A stretch of DNA of 64,000 nt, taken from the NCBI GenBank assembly GCA_023213395.1, contig CM041465.1:189169741-189233740 (forward strand), written 5' to 3'. The notes beneath the pieces are model-generated. The model searched no databases, was not told the origin of the DNA, and saw nothing but the letters and a program-made list of their open reading frames with translations. The position numbers and the translations under genes were made by a program. The stretch's first letter is position 1. The number at the start of each line of letters is the position of its first letter. This DNA comes from Cycas panzhihuaensis. Lineage: Eukaryota; Cycadophyta. Of this stretch, positions 1-10,759 are shown in pieces.

Positions 1-24
1 GCATAAAATTAATCCAACAGCTAG

Positions 25-412
25 CAGAAAAAATAGAAAATATATATTATCATTAAATGAATAAAAATATAGCCAAATAACATCCAAATGAGCTAAACTT
101 TTGAGGAAGTATAGGAGGCATATGTTCCTATAGGTGTACAAAATTTTATCTAAATTAGAGTCCGTTAAGGTCAGTTACTAGCCACAACTTTTAAGAATTA
201 CATGAAGGCCACTTGGATATCAGAAAAATAACAAATACATATTATAATTAAATGAATAAAAATGTAGGAAAACGACATCCAAATGAGCTAAACTTTTTAG
301 GAAGTAGAGGAGACATGTATTCCTATATGTGTACCAAATTTGAGCTAAATTAGAGTCTGTTAAGATTAGTTAAAAGCTACAACATTTTAAGAATTGCATG
401 AAGGCCACTTAG
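25..412 (+). repeat. Two-unit tandem duplication inside the LTR
   Basis: A unit of about 196 bases is present twice (about 25-220 and 221-412). Both copies start with CAGAAAAA and share the ATTAAATGAATAAAAAT and CATCCAAATGAGCTAAACTTTT segments, ending in GAATT.CATGAAGGCCACTTGGA. The same duplication is seen in the 3' LTR (about 5695-6060), so it predates insertion. Confidence 0.85.
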
Positions 413-487
413 ACAACATGCATTCTGGTGGTTAGTGGTTATACTTGCATGATTGCCACTTGTTAAATATGCAATTTTGGTTTCTTT

Positions 488-494
488 CTATAAA
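488..494 (+). promoter_or_regulatory. Putative LTR TATA box
   Basis: TATAAAT lies in the 5' LTR and is repeated at 6133-6139 in the 3' LTR. An AATAAA element follows at 677-682 (6320-6325 in the 3' copy), a plausible polyadenylation signal. The order TATA box then AATAAA fits a U3-R-U5 layout. The transcription start is not visible. Confidence 0.55.
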
Positions 495-864
495 TTGAGC
501 CCTACTACAAGTTGGAGAGGTGGTTCTTGGAGACTTTACTTGGGAAGCATCCTTAGAGAAGCATTTGGAGGGTTGGAGTTCCCCCTTATGGTATAATTGT
601 ATCATTTATTCCTTGTAATTTTACCATTCTTTTGCTAGTTGATTTCTCCACCATTAAATGGAGATTTTCATAGTTTAATAAAAGTATTACTCCTCATACT
701 TTTGGATCAATGCCAAGAATAAATGATTTGGTATAGAATTTTCCTTTCATAGGCTCAGTATTGTTTTGATGTTATTGAGATTTCTACACTAACTCCTAGG
801 ATTCCAAGGAGAAAAGGTTGATAATTGACTTCATCACCAACTAAGCTCTTTTGGGATCATATTT

Positions 865-876
865 TGGTATCAGAGC
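865..876 (+). other. Primer binding site, initiator tRNA-Met type
   Basis: TGGTATCAGAGC lies five bases after the LTR end. It is the usual plant PBS, complementary to the 3' end of initiator tRNA-Met, where minus-strand cDNA synthesis starts. Confidence 0.92.
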
Positions 877-902
877 CTCTGATCTTTATTGTAGGGACTT
901 GA

Positions 903-1950
903 ATGGTACAAACAAGGAAAGGATATAAAGAGAAAGGTGAAGACTTTCTTATGTTGCAATCACCAAGAAGACAAAGAAAGAATCCAAGCACCATGGCTGA
1001 AAAAGAAGATGGAGAAATTAGATTTGAAAAGCTTGAGAAGAACGTAGAAGCCTTGATGCAAATGATGACCCACCTTCTACCTCTAGTCAAAGGAAAAGGC
1101 AAAGAGAAGGAACTTGAAGGAGGATCCACATATGACCACAACCATGAAGAGGAAGAGGAGGAGACCTTAAAGCACTCTTTTGAAGAAAGCAAGGGTACTT
1201 CATCTCATCAACCCTTCAAGGTTGAGGTAAAGTTGGATATTCCAACTTATGATGGAGAAGTAAATGCTGAAAAGTTGGACCATTGGTTGGATCAACTTGA
1301 AACCTACTTCATAATTTAGGCCTATAGTAATGCTCAAAAGCTTTCATTTGCTAGGCTCAAGTTGTGTAAACATGCATTGACATGGTGGAATGCATATTTG
1401 AAGACTCATGATGTATCTTCTTTTTCATGGAGAGATTTTAAGAAAATAATAAAGAAGAAATTCTACCCCATAGGTCATGAGGAAGACCAATGGGTCACTT
1501 GGCAATATTTATGCCAAGGGAGAGGTGTAAGTGTCCAAGATTATACTTCTTTATTTTTTAGGCATGGCATGCTACTTGGTATTAATATGGATGAACATGT
1601 CACTCTTATGAAATTCATTGGAGGATTACATGAATACATAAGGAAGGAACTAAGGCTTTTTAAGGTTCAATCCATTAGAGCAGAAAGTAAGATGGCTATG
1701 GAAATAGAAAGTAAAATCAAGAAATCTACATTCATATCTAAAGATTCTACTTTTACTTCTAATAAGTATGAAAAGAATCCTAAATTGCACTCATCTAAAA
1801 GGTAAGAAGGAAAGAAGAAAAGAACTAATTTTATTAAAAGTTCTAACTATTATGAGCATTGTGATATTAGTGGTTATATTACAACAAAGTGTTGGAAGTT
1901 ACATCCAGAGCTAAAGCCAAAGCATATTAGAAGGAAAAAGGGAAAGCCCT
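903..1950 (+). pseudogene. gag: Gypsy gag (capsid/nucleocapsid), broken
   Basis: The frame opens at an ATG at 903, 27 bases after the PBS. The first 100 codons are acidic and lysine-rich. A capsid-like region follows (LDHWLDQLETYF, then ALTWWNAYLK, YFPIGHEEDQW-type retrotrans_gag signatures) to about 1700. Two stops interrupt the same frame, TAG at 1317-1319 and TAA at 1803-1805. Downstream of the second stop the frame still reads a nucleocapsid-like knuckle near 1850-1905. There the first Cys and the His of the CCHC pattern are both Tyr, so zinc binding is probably lost. Gag packages the element RNA in cytoplasmic particles. It is not functional here. Confidence 0.88.
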
Positions 1951-1960
1951 ACTTTCTGAG

Positions 1961-4900
1961 GTGGAGATTCAAAGCGAAGGAGAAGAAGAGAAAGTTACTC
2001 TACTTATAAATTATGAAGATGATGCTACAAGGGAGGAACTATTTCACTTGAAGCTTCAAGTAGGAAATAGTATTATTGGTGCTATTATAGATCCAGAGAG
2101 CCAAAAGAATTTAATCTCAAAAAGTTTGGTAAAGAGCATTGGGTTGGTAACTACTCCTCACCCTCATCCATGTCCTCTTGGTTGGATCCATAAAGATATG
2201 GAATGCAAATATCAAAGCAATGTACACTTAAATTTTCCATCACTAATGATTTTGTTGATGAAGTAATATGTGATGTGGTGCCATTAAATGTATGTCATGT
2301 TGTGCTTGGGAGTCCCTATTTGTGGGATCAAGATGCACTCTTCTATCAAAGGGAGAGAAAGTATCAGTTGATGAAGGATAATGAGGGCTTCATCATAAAG
2401 GCTACAAAGAAGCACTTGGATAAGATAGCATTAATTTCAGCTACTCAAGCAAAAAGGATGATTAATGCATGTGGTAAATTCGTCATCTTAATGGTAAGGA
2501 GAAAAGAAAAGCCAGGAGATGTAGAAGGTCCTTCTACTCACACTCTTCTTATATCACCTAAACAAATGCAACAAATTGAGGAGTTAAAGACAAGGTATGA
2601 TATTCTATTTCAATATGTTGATGGGCTACCACCAAAGAGAAAGATAGAGCATGAAATCACTCTTGTAGGAGATGCACCATTACCTAATGTTGCTTTGTAT
2701 AGGCACTCTATTGTAGAGAATAATGAAATAAAGAGGCAAGTTGAGGAGTTGTTTGATCAAGGGGTCATAAAACCTTCATGTTCACCTTGTGGGTCACCAA
2801 TTGTCTTGGTGCCTAAGAAGGATGGAGGATGGAGAATGTGTATAGACTTTCATGCTTTGAATAAAATTACAATTAAAAATCGCTACCCTTTACCTCGCAT
2901 AGATGATTTACTTGATCAAATTCAACATGCTTGTTATTTTACTAAGTTGGATTTGAAAAGTGGTTATCACCAAGTTAGGGTCAAGGAGGAGGACACATGG
3001 AAGACGGCCTTCAAAACAAAGCAAGGACTCTTTGAATGGATGGTTATGCCTTTTGGATTGTATAATGCTCCTGCAACATTCATGAGGCTAATGAATGAAA
3101 TGCTAAGGCCTTACTTGGATAATTTTGTTGTTGTCTATCTTGATGACATTTTGATTTTCAGCAACACATAGGAAGAACATTTGCAACACATAGAAGAAGT
3201 TTTAAAGACTATGGCTAAGCATCATTTGAAGCTTAATGTGAAGAAGTGTGAATTTGGTAAGGAAAACTTGATCTTATTAGGCTTTATGGTTGGAGGAGGA
3301 AAGTTGAGCATTGATCTACTCAAGACTCAAGCCATCCTCAAATGGCCTAGGCCAACAAACATCACAGAGGTGAGAAGTTTTTTAGGAGCTTGTCAATACT
3401 TGAGAAAGTTTATTCTTCATTTCTCATAGGTTGCAGCACCTCTACATGGATTGACAAAATCTAGTAGAAAGTTTACTTGGGGTTCCAAGGAGGAAGAAGC
3501 TTTTCTTCTTTTAAAGAAGAAAAATTGTTAAGCACCAGTTTTGGCAATGCCAAATTTGTAAAGGCCTTTTGAAGTAGAAGTTGATGCAAGTGGAAATGCG
3601 ATGGGAGTTGTCCTTATTCAAGATGGGAAGCCTATTACCTACCATTAAGAAGTCTTCACCCCTCAAGTGAAGAACTACCCAACATATGATCAAGAAATAT
3701 TTGCACTTCATCAAGCATGCAACCATTGGAGGTCATACTTGCTCGGAAAAGAGGTTGTAGTTCATACCGATCATAAGGCTCTTCAATTTTTACAAACCCA
3801 AAGTAAATTACAGCAAGTAAGACACATGAAGTGGATGAGTTATTTACAACAATTCAATATTGTAATTAAGTATAAAAAGGGATCTAATAACAAAATTACT
3901 GATATTTTATCTAGACCACCTTGTTCCACTTCTTCTTCTACTTTTGTTTGTAGTTCTCTTATAAGTTTGCAAGTGGAACCAATGCATCATGAAGAGTACA
4001 AAGACTTGTACCATGAAGATGAAGCTTTGAAGGAAGAATTAGAGAACCTAGTGAAAGGAAGACCTTCCCAGCTTGCTTGGAAGGATGGTCTACTTTTCAA
4101 AGGGGAGCAGCTCTATGTTCCATCAAAAGGAGATAAGATCAAGTGGCTTAGAGAAGCCCATACTTCTAAAGTAGCTGGTCACTTTGATATAGAGAAGACT
4201 TTAGCAAACTTGAGAAGATATGTTGTATGGCCAAAAATGCAAAATGATATAAAAAAATATGTAAAAGGATATGTAATGTATAATACTTCTAAGCCTTCTT
4301 CTAGAAAATTAGGATTGTATACACCACTTCCTATTCCCACTAGACCTTGAGAAAGTATCTTCATTGATTTCTTAGGGGGACTTCCCATGACTAGGAAGGG
4401 ACATGATTATCTCTTTGTTATTGTAGATAGGTTCAGTAAAATGACATGTCTAATACTTTGTAAGAAGACAATCACAGGTACAGGAGCAGCTGAGTTATTC
4501 TTCGAGCATGTATGGAAGAATTTTGGCTTACCTTCTTCCATCATTTCAGATCGGGACATTCGATTCCTTTCATCATTTTAGAAGTCACTATGGGAGATGA
4601 TGGATACCAAATTAAAGAGGAGTACAAGTTTCCATCCTCAAACAGATGGACAAACTGAAGTAGTGAACAGAACTTTGGTACATTTATTGAGGGGATACAA
4701 TTCTAAGCATCCAAAGACTTGGGATGAATCATTGGCTTTTCTACAATTTGCTTTTAATAGAGCAATGCATGCATCACACTCTAAAGCACCTTTTGAAGTT
4801 TGTTTGGGATACTTACCTCAAAGTCCATTTGACTTAGAGTTTTCCATGCAAGCTAAGGAAGGATCCATCAAAGAGAAGGAGGAGCATGATAAGGCTTTAA

Positions 4901-5440
4901 GATACTTGGAGAAGATCTAGAGAGTCCACAAAGAAGTACATGATCAACTTCTAAGGACTCAACAAAAGTACAAGGAAAGACATGACAAGCATAGGCAAGA
5001 GTGTACTTTTCAAGAAGGAGATTTAGTATGGTTATAGTTGAGCAAGGAGAGGTTAAAAGGAGAAGGTAAGAAACTCAAACCTATAAGGTATGGACCATTC
5101 AAGATTTTAAGAAAAGTAGGTGGCAATGCTTTCCAACTTGATCTTCTACCTTATATGCAAATATATTCAGTAGTAAATGTTGAATGCATAAAACTCTTTG
5201 AGCCCTCCATGCTAGATGAGGAATAGGACCAGTTCACTTTACCTTCAGTTGATGATTTGTATTTGGAAAGTGAGGAGTCTCTCAAAGAAGATTGTATCTT
5301 GGAGAGAAAATCTACCAAAACAAGACATAAGAAACATGAATCTTTCAGGATTAGAGTAGCAGGTAAATTGCCTAGTAAGGCCAAGTGGTTTAGTAGGCAA
5401 CAAGGAGAACAATACTTCCCCCATCTCCAATTCTAGGCCA
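1961..5440 (+). pseudogene. pol: Gypsy pol: PR-RT-RNase H-INT-chromodomain-like, broken
   Basis: Protease starts near 1961 in one frame. Its active-site triplet reads D-P-E where D-[TS]-G is expected. A frameshift between about 2203 and 2266 leads into the frame used by the rest of pol. RT spans about 2730-3430, with [12 protein letters not shown], the LPFG-like MPFGLYNAP, and an intact YLDD near 3136. RNase H spans about 3570-3920 (EVDASGNAMG, VHTDHKAL). Integrase spans about 4130-5220. Its zinc finger has lost both cysteines of the CxxC pair to Tyr. The D, D and E residues (about 4366, 4549, 4657) remain. The tail has GPF and then a chromodomain-like segment with KAKW near 5230-5435. Stops include 3169, 3427, 3526, 3646, 4348, 4579, 4918, 5035 and 5224. 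Confidence 0.92.
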
Positions 5441-5460
5441 AACATGAGTTGGCTATTTTC

Positions 5461-5477
5461 CAAGGAAGGGGGAGCCA
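5461..5477 (+). other. Polypurine tract of the gypsy element
   Basis: The purine-rich run CAAGGAAGGGGGAGCCA abuts the TGATCC start of the 3' LTR. Plus-strand cDNA priming occurs at such a tract. Confidence 0.8.
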
Positions 5478-6502
5478 TGATCCAAGAGGATCTACCATAT
5501 GTTTACAGGATGCAGAAAATGCTAGGCATTGACATAACTAAAAGAGATATGGCCAAATGGTATCAAAATTATATGAAATTTTGTGTAAAGGTAGAAGACA
5601 CATCCCACTAGATGTGTACAAAAGGTGGGGTTTAGAAAATATCATTTGATTAGAGTTCAAGCCTTGTTTTTGCATAAAATTAATCCCACAACTAGTAGAA
5701 AAAAATAGAAAATATATATTATTATTAAATTTATAAAACTATAGCTAAATGATATCTAAATGCACTAAAATTTTAAGGAAGCTGAGAATACATGTGTTCC
5801 TATAAGTGTACCAAATTTGAGCTGAATTGGAGTTAGTTAAGGTTAGTTACTAGCCACAACTTTTAAGAATTGCATGAAGGCCACTTGGACAGTAGAAAAA
5901 TAGCAAATACATATTATCATTAAATGAATAAAAATGTAGTCAAATGACATCAAAATGAGCTAAAATTTTGAGAAAGCGGAGGGAACATGTGTTCCTAGAG
6001 TCCATTAAGATCAGTTACAGCTGCAACATTTTAAGAATTGCATGAAGGCCACTTGGACAACATGCATTCTGGTGGTTAGTGGTTATACTTGCATGATTGC
6101 CACTTGTTAAACATGCAATTTTGGTTTCTTTCTATAAATTGAGCCCTACTACAGGTTGGAGAGGTGGTTCTTGGAGACTTGACTTGGGAAGCATCCTTGG
6201 AGAAGCATTTGGAGGGTTAGAGTTCCCCCTTATAGTATAATTATATCATTTATTCCTTGTAATTTTACCATTCTTTTGCTAGTTGATTTTCCACCATTAA
6301 ATGGAGATTTTCATAGTTTAATAAAAGTATTACTCCTCATACTTTTGGATCAATGCCAAGAATAAATGATTTGGCGTAGAATTTTCCTTTCATAGGCTCA
6401 TTGTTGTTTTGATGTTATTGAGATTTCTACACTAACTCCCAGGATCTCAAGGAGAAAAGGTTGATAATTGACTTCATCACTAACTAAGCTCTTTTGGGAT
6501 CA
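5478..6502 (+). repeat. 3' LTR of the gypsy element
   Basis: The 1025-base LTR starts TGATCC and ends GGGATCA. It repeats the 5' LTR, including the internal duplication and the TATA and AATAAA elements. About 27 bases present in the 5' copy are missing near 5998, directly after TTCCTA. Confidence 0.93.
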
Positions 6503-6895
6503 ATTAAATATAGTGAGATGATCTAAAACTACATCTCCATCACTCATCCTGAGTGAATATAGCTTTTTCTAAAGAAATAACTTATTAACTAAGGACTTAG
6601 TCTGATACAAAGCCTCTAACTTTCTCCACAGATCTTTTTCTGTAGATTCTATGGTAATGTTTAATAACACCATGTCTGAAAGGCATAACTTTATTAAATA
6701 TATTATTTTTTTATCAAGCTTCTTCTAGTCTTTATTACCCATAGTCACAGGCTTTATTCCTGCTACAACAATCCATTGATCCTTCCCGATGAGGATATCT
6801 TCTATCTTTAGCTTCCATAACTCAAAGTTCTAGCCATTGAACTTTTCAATCTCTATCTTTATAGTACTTTCCATGATCTTCACACTTAAGTTCAT
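6503..6895 (-). pseudogene. gag: Copia gag, N-terminal part only
   Basis: The minus-strand translation from an ATG at 6895 (or 6874) shows the copia gag (UBN2-type) opening: a KIEIEKFNG segment, NFELWKLK, and later LWRKLEALYQTKSLVNK near 6560-6610. Three in-frame stops are visible, where related elements read an amino acid. The gene is truncated by the neighbouring gypsy insertion after about 130 codons. It would have encoded the particle capsid protein. Confidence 0.82.
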
Positions 6896-7436
6896 CGAAT
6901 AAGGCTCCCACTTACCAAATAGATTTCCATAGAACTAAAACCCTTAGCTTTGATACCAAATGAAGAGAAAATATAACCATAGAAGTAATACGATAACATA
7001 ACTTTAAACCATGCAAAGAACAAATAGAATAAATAAGTCAAGTACTTAATAAAGAACACTAGGAGATTTAGGTCTAAGAATAGACGTTTTATTAGCCTGA
7101 GCAACAACTAAAGAATTACAAAGATAAATAAACCCCAACTCTTCTCATTAACTCATGAAAGACTCATCCACCTTTTTTTATATATGTTATTACATAAAAA
7201 TATATAGATACAATATTATAAGATACAGCCTTATGGTTTTACAATACAATGGGCATAAACCATGGGCTGACAAAGAACTCGATAAGACATCCAAAAACTT
7301 TTCTTAAGGTCCCCCACCTGTGGGGCTACTACCCCCAAAACTCCCACAGTCAAGGGCCTTATAATGGGCCCTTAGACCCCATAAAAGAGCTCAAGGTAAT
7401 GCCTATACCCATGTAATACTTACAAAGTGTTCAACA
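6503..7436 (-). mobile_element. Ty1/copia remnant (5' LTR, PBS and gag start) interrupted by the gypsy element
   Basis: On the minus strand this reads LTR (7436 to 6961), primer site TGGTATCAAAGC (6947-6958) and the start of gag. The gypsy insertion at 6502/6503 then cuts gag. The LTR is about 476 bases with minus-strand ends TGTTGAA and TCTCTTCA; its outer end is chosen by the TG rule only. The remainder of this element should lie beyond the left window edge. Confidence 0.75.
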
Positions 7437-8357
7437 TATCTAATACATTTAAGTGTGAAAAAAATGCTAAGAGAAAAAGAGGGGGAAAGAAACCTAAATG
7501 AAAGTAATAATTTATGAACTAATAGGTAAGTGATACAAGTAAGCATATGAGAAACAAAGGATGTAGATTAAAGATAAATATCCACTTAACTAAAAGCCAA
7601 AAGATAAAACTAATCTATCTAATAGTAAGTACCTATAGAGCAACTAAATAACACCCAATAAAAAGGACTATTAGAATATAAGGGTGTCACCAAGGTACAT
7701 GCATCCTAGATGTAATTGTATCTATGTGCCTAACCTAATATAGCTACTCCACCTAAGGTAAATTAACCTATCCCAACCTAAACTTTTAAATGATCTTAAA
7801 ATGATAAATATGATCTAGAAATATAAGAAGGGATTAACCAGAGTAAAAGGCTTAAAAGAGTTGATACCATAGGATATATTCTCTTACAAATAAAATAGTG
7901 AAGACTCATTAATAAGGATGACCCATCTCACAACAAGTGCAAGGTAGTCTAGTGATACTCACATCCAACTCTAATAGACCTTGAACTCTAAGAGGTGAAA
8001 TAGAAGAAGTCACCACTCTTAATGAGATAAATAGAGTTCATTTAGTTATCAATACCCTATACATGAGAATATGGTAAAGATAGATGCCCTCTATAAGACT
8101 GTTTAGAATACATATTAGAGGACTCAATCCACTTAAAGGCACTAGACCACCTCCCTCATTTGGTGATAAAACCTAAGTAGAAAGATAATAGTCCCTCCTC
8201 TTTGATAGAAGAATAAACCTATCATAAATGAGGACTATAAGAGGTAAGTAATAAAACCTACAATACAACTAGCATGCTCTTTTAGTTAAATGAAAAGACA
8301 TAAACAAAACTAGTTTAAAAAAAGATTTCTAACCTTGTAGATTTAAAGACTTATAAC
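7437..8357. other. Unassigned AT-rich intergenic DNA
   Basis: No open frame of note, RNA gene or LTR pair was recognised. It lies between the copia remnant and the next LTR element and may be older decayed repeat. Confidence 0.5.
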
Positions 8358-8880
8358 TATTAGAAACTTTGAATTCATTTTGATACCATGTTAAATTATC
8401 TATAATAACTTATGTAGAAGTGTATAATTCAGTAGGATATAATGCAATTGCATAATTAATCAATTATATCATAAACATAATAAATTAAAAAGATAAAGAT
8501 ATATGAGATAATAATACAAATACAATATCTACACCATGTTTAATGTGGAAAACCCTTGAATAGGAAAACCTACCTCTAAATATTTATGATATCTCATATT
8601 AAGAAGAATAATCAATAATCATCATGGTGAGTCATCCTATCCTCATAAGAAGATTAGGTGGTCTAACTTTTTTTACAATATATATTGCCCTTATATAAAT
8701 ATATAACCTTATTATCAACTAATTATATTTTATTTGTCTATCAACAAATCTAATCATGTGTGTGGGACCTCTCATATTGTCTAATGATAATTTTGACTTC
8801 TTAATCACTAATTAACCATTACCCATTAATATTTACAAATTTTAAAATTCTAATACTCTAACCACCCAAATATTCTAAAA
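8358..8880 (-). repeat. 3' LTR of the non-coding element
   Basis: The 523-base LTR is similar over its length to 20232-20753, for example TACCATGTTAAATTATCTAT near 8382. It is bordered on its right by a polypurine tract on the minus strand. Confidence 0.78.
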
Positions 8881-8892
8881 TCGCCCCCTTAA
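8881..8892 (-). other. Polypurine tract of the non-coding element
   Basis: The minus strand reads TTAAGGGGGCGA directly before the LTR. Confidence 0.6.
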
Positions 8893-10279
8893 TGTTTAAT
8901 TTGTGGATCTTCAAATATCTTTGTATCTTCAACTTGTATCTTCATATTTTTGTCTTCATATTTTCACGTTATATCACCTACTCATCTATATCTTCATTTC
9001 ACTTATATCACCTATAAATCAATCTATGTCACTTATTTTTATTATACTTATCTCTTAAAAGTAAATCATGTCAATAATATATCATATGAAACTATATTTA
9101 ATTTTTAACCAAATATATAAAACCAACCTACCTATAAAACTTATAAATCATTATCAATGAACTAACAAATAACTATAATTCATGATTCTGTTATGTCATG
9201 ATATATGAAGTTTTTATTCTTATCAACTTGATATATTTACCTATAAAGTTACAGTAATCAGTATTATTAATACTATCATCTTAAAATTTTCATGAATTAT
9301 AATAATTAATGATGTCCATATAAAATAGCAACCATTTATTGAAATACATAAGTAACTAGCTTCTATAAACATTAGTTTTATATGAAGTATTTCTTATATG
9401 TGGTTAATTAGCATATAAAGTAAAATAACAAAACAACATTAGATATTAATCTAATATGTTGTATAAGAGTAACATCATTTTGTCTTACCTCTTGTATATG
9501 TGAAAACTTGTGTGTTGACTCCCTTAACACTTCCACATACTTATTCTATAACTTTCATTTGGCAACTAATTAATCTCATCAATAGATTAAAATATCCACA
9601 TAATTTTAGGAATAAGGTATACCACTTGGCCAAGTCATGTTATCTATAATAAGGTAATATAAGAAATGTATTTCTATGCCTCTTATCGTATATGGTATGT
9701 TAGATTTCTTACTAACAAATTCATATCAACTAGACTCTATAACAATTAATTTTGGTATGATAAGTACTCAAATACATGAGACTTCTCTGTGTCTCATAAC
9801 ATATGGAAAGCAACTAAAACTTCATCTAAATAACCTCACAATATTTTTAAAATTATAACACAATTAGTTATTATCCTTATTAAGTCAAATCATATAATGT
9901 ATTAGATGATTGCATCAACTTTCTATTAAATTCATTTGATTAGTGCTGGTCAGTACACTATATCAAATGCATTATATGTATCTAGGGAATTAATATAAAT
10001 ATTCTTCAATGTGTATATCAAATTTAAGATCAAATAAGTTTATATATCTTTAATTTTGAGCCTTTAAAATATCACAAATGAGTCTTATATGTGTCACTTT
10101 CTATTAAAATTTAAATTCACTCTTGCTATTAATTATCCATTTGCATTAGCATACACTTATAAGCCTTTAAAATCTTTGAAAAGTACTAGATCATATCTTA
10201 AATTTTTCAAAAATTACAACTTTCAATGTGTCAAAATCAACTTTCTCAACTTTACCCACTAAAATATCCATGATATAAT
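8893..10279 (-). other. Internal region of the non-coding element, left part
   Basis: Very AT-rich sequence without a convincing open frame on either strand. The longest frame here (9676-9858, +) has no family signature. It ends at the insertion point of the nested copia element. Confidence 0.5.
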
Positions 10280-10711
10280 TGATAGAATAGGTACATGTAC
10301 ACAGTCATAAATTCACAAGAATAGAGAAGAAACAAAGGAAAGAGATAATGCATATGTACACAGGGTTGATAGGTAGAAAACCCCTTCTGGGGAAGAAAAA
10401 CCACCTCCTAAGCTAGATTATATTAATAAATAAATGAAACCAATATACACAATAACCAACCCTCTAAAACAGCCTTTGGTCAGGCATTTGGATAGACCTC
10501 CTAGATTCCTAGAACCTACTCCATGAATCTTAGGAGATTAATAAATAGGACGGAGGTTCGTTGGAATGTGATTCTGCATTTCAGCGACCATCCACAAATC
10601 AATTAATATTAAACATAAGTTTATGAAATTACAATCATTTAAATAATTTTTAAGACATGTGACTTAAATAATAACATTAAGAAACGTAAGTTTACATTAT
10701 ATATTCTAACA
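10280..10711 (-). repeat. 3' LTR of the copia element
   Basis: Nearly identical to 17559-17989. Both contain the AACCCCTTCTGGGGAA segment and end, on the + strand, in ATATATTCTAACA. A PPT (minus strand AAAGGGAGA, 10712-10720) adjoins it. Confidence 0.92.
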
Positions 10712-10720
10712 TCTCCCTTT
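10712..10720 (-). other. Polypurine tract of the copia element
   Basis: The minus strand reads AAAGGGAGA immediately before the TGTTAGAA start of the 3' LTR. Confidence 0.75.
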
Positions 10721-10759
10721 AATGTAAACTTTTGTACTGGAGAGGAAAGAAGAGCTTCA

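Larger units (their letters stand above)
1..859 (+). repeat. 5' LTR of the gypsy element (partial)
   Basis: Bases 1-859 match 5672-6502 nearly throughout. The LTR ends in GGGATCA, the inverted match of the TGATCC that starts the 3' copy, and is followed at once by the primer binding site. It has an extra stretch of about 27 bases near 327-354 that the 3' copy lacks. Confidence 0.92.
1..6502 (+). mobile_element. Ty3/gypsy chromovirus-like LTR retrotransposon, 5' end cut by window
   Basis: The element reads 5' LTR (partial), iMet-type primer binding site, gag, pol (PR-RT-RH-INT), polypurine tract, 3' LTR. The domain order with integrase after RNase H places it in Ty3/gypsy. The integrase tail with a GPF motif followed by a degraded chromodomain-like segment suggests a chromovirus. 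About 194 bases of the 5' LTR lie outside the window, judged by matching base 1 to base 5672 of the 3' LTR. It sits inside the gag of a minus-strand copia remnant. The right flank starts ATTAA, so the left flank outside the window should end with the same five bases. It is inactive: pol carries about ten in-frame stops and gag-PR is frameshifted. Confidence 0.93.

Noticed and set aside
857-1192. 111-codon minus-strand frame
   Set aside because: It is the shadow of gypsy gag on the opposite strand and has no family signature.
8389-8864. A shorter LTR ending at TGATACCA/TGTTAAAT
   Set aside because: Similarity to 20232-20753 continues past this point on both sides. The wider bounds give matching terminal inverted repeats, a PPT and a target duplication.
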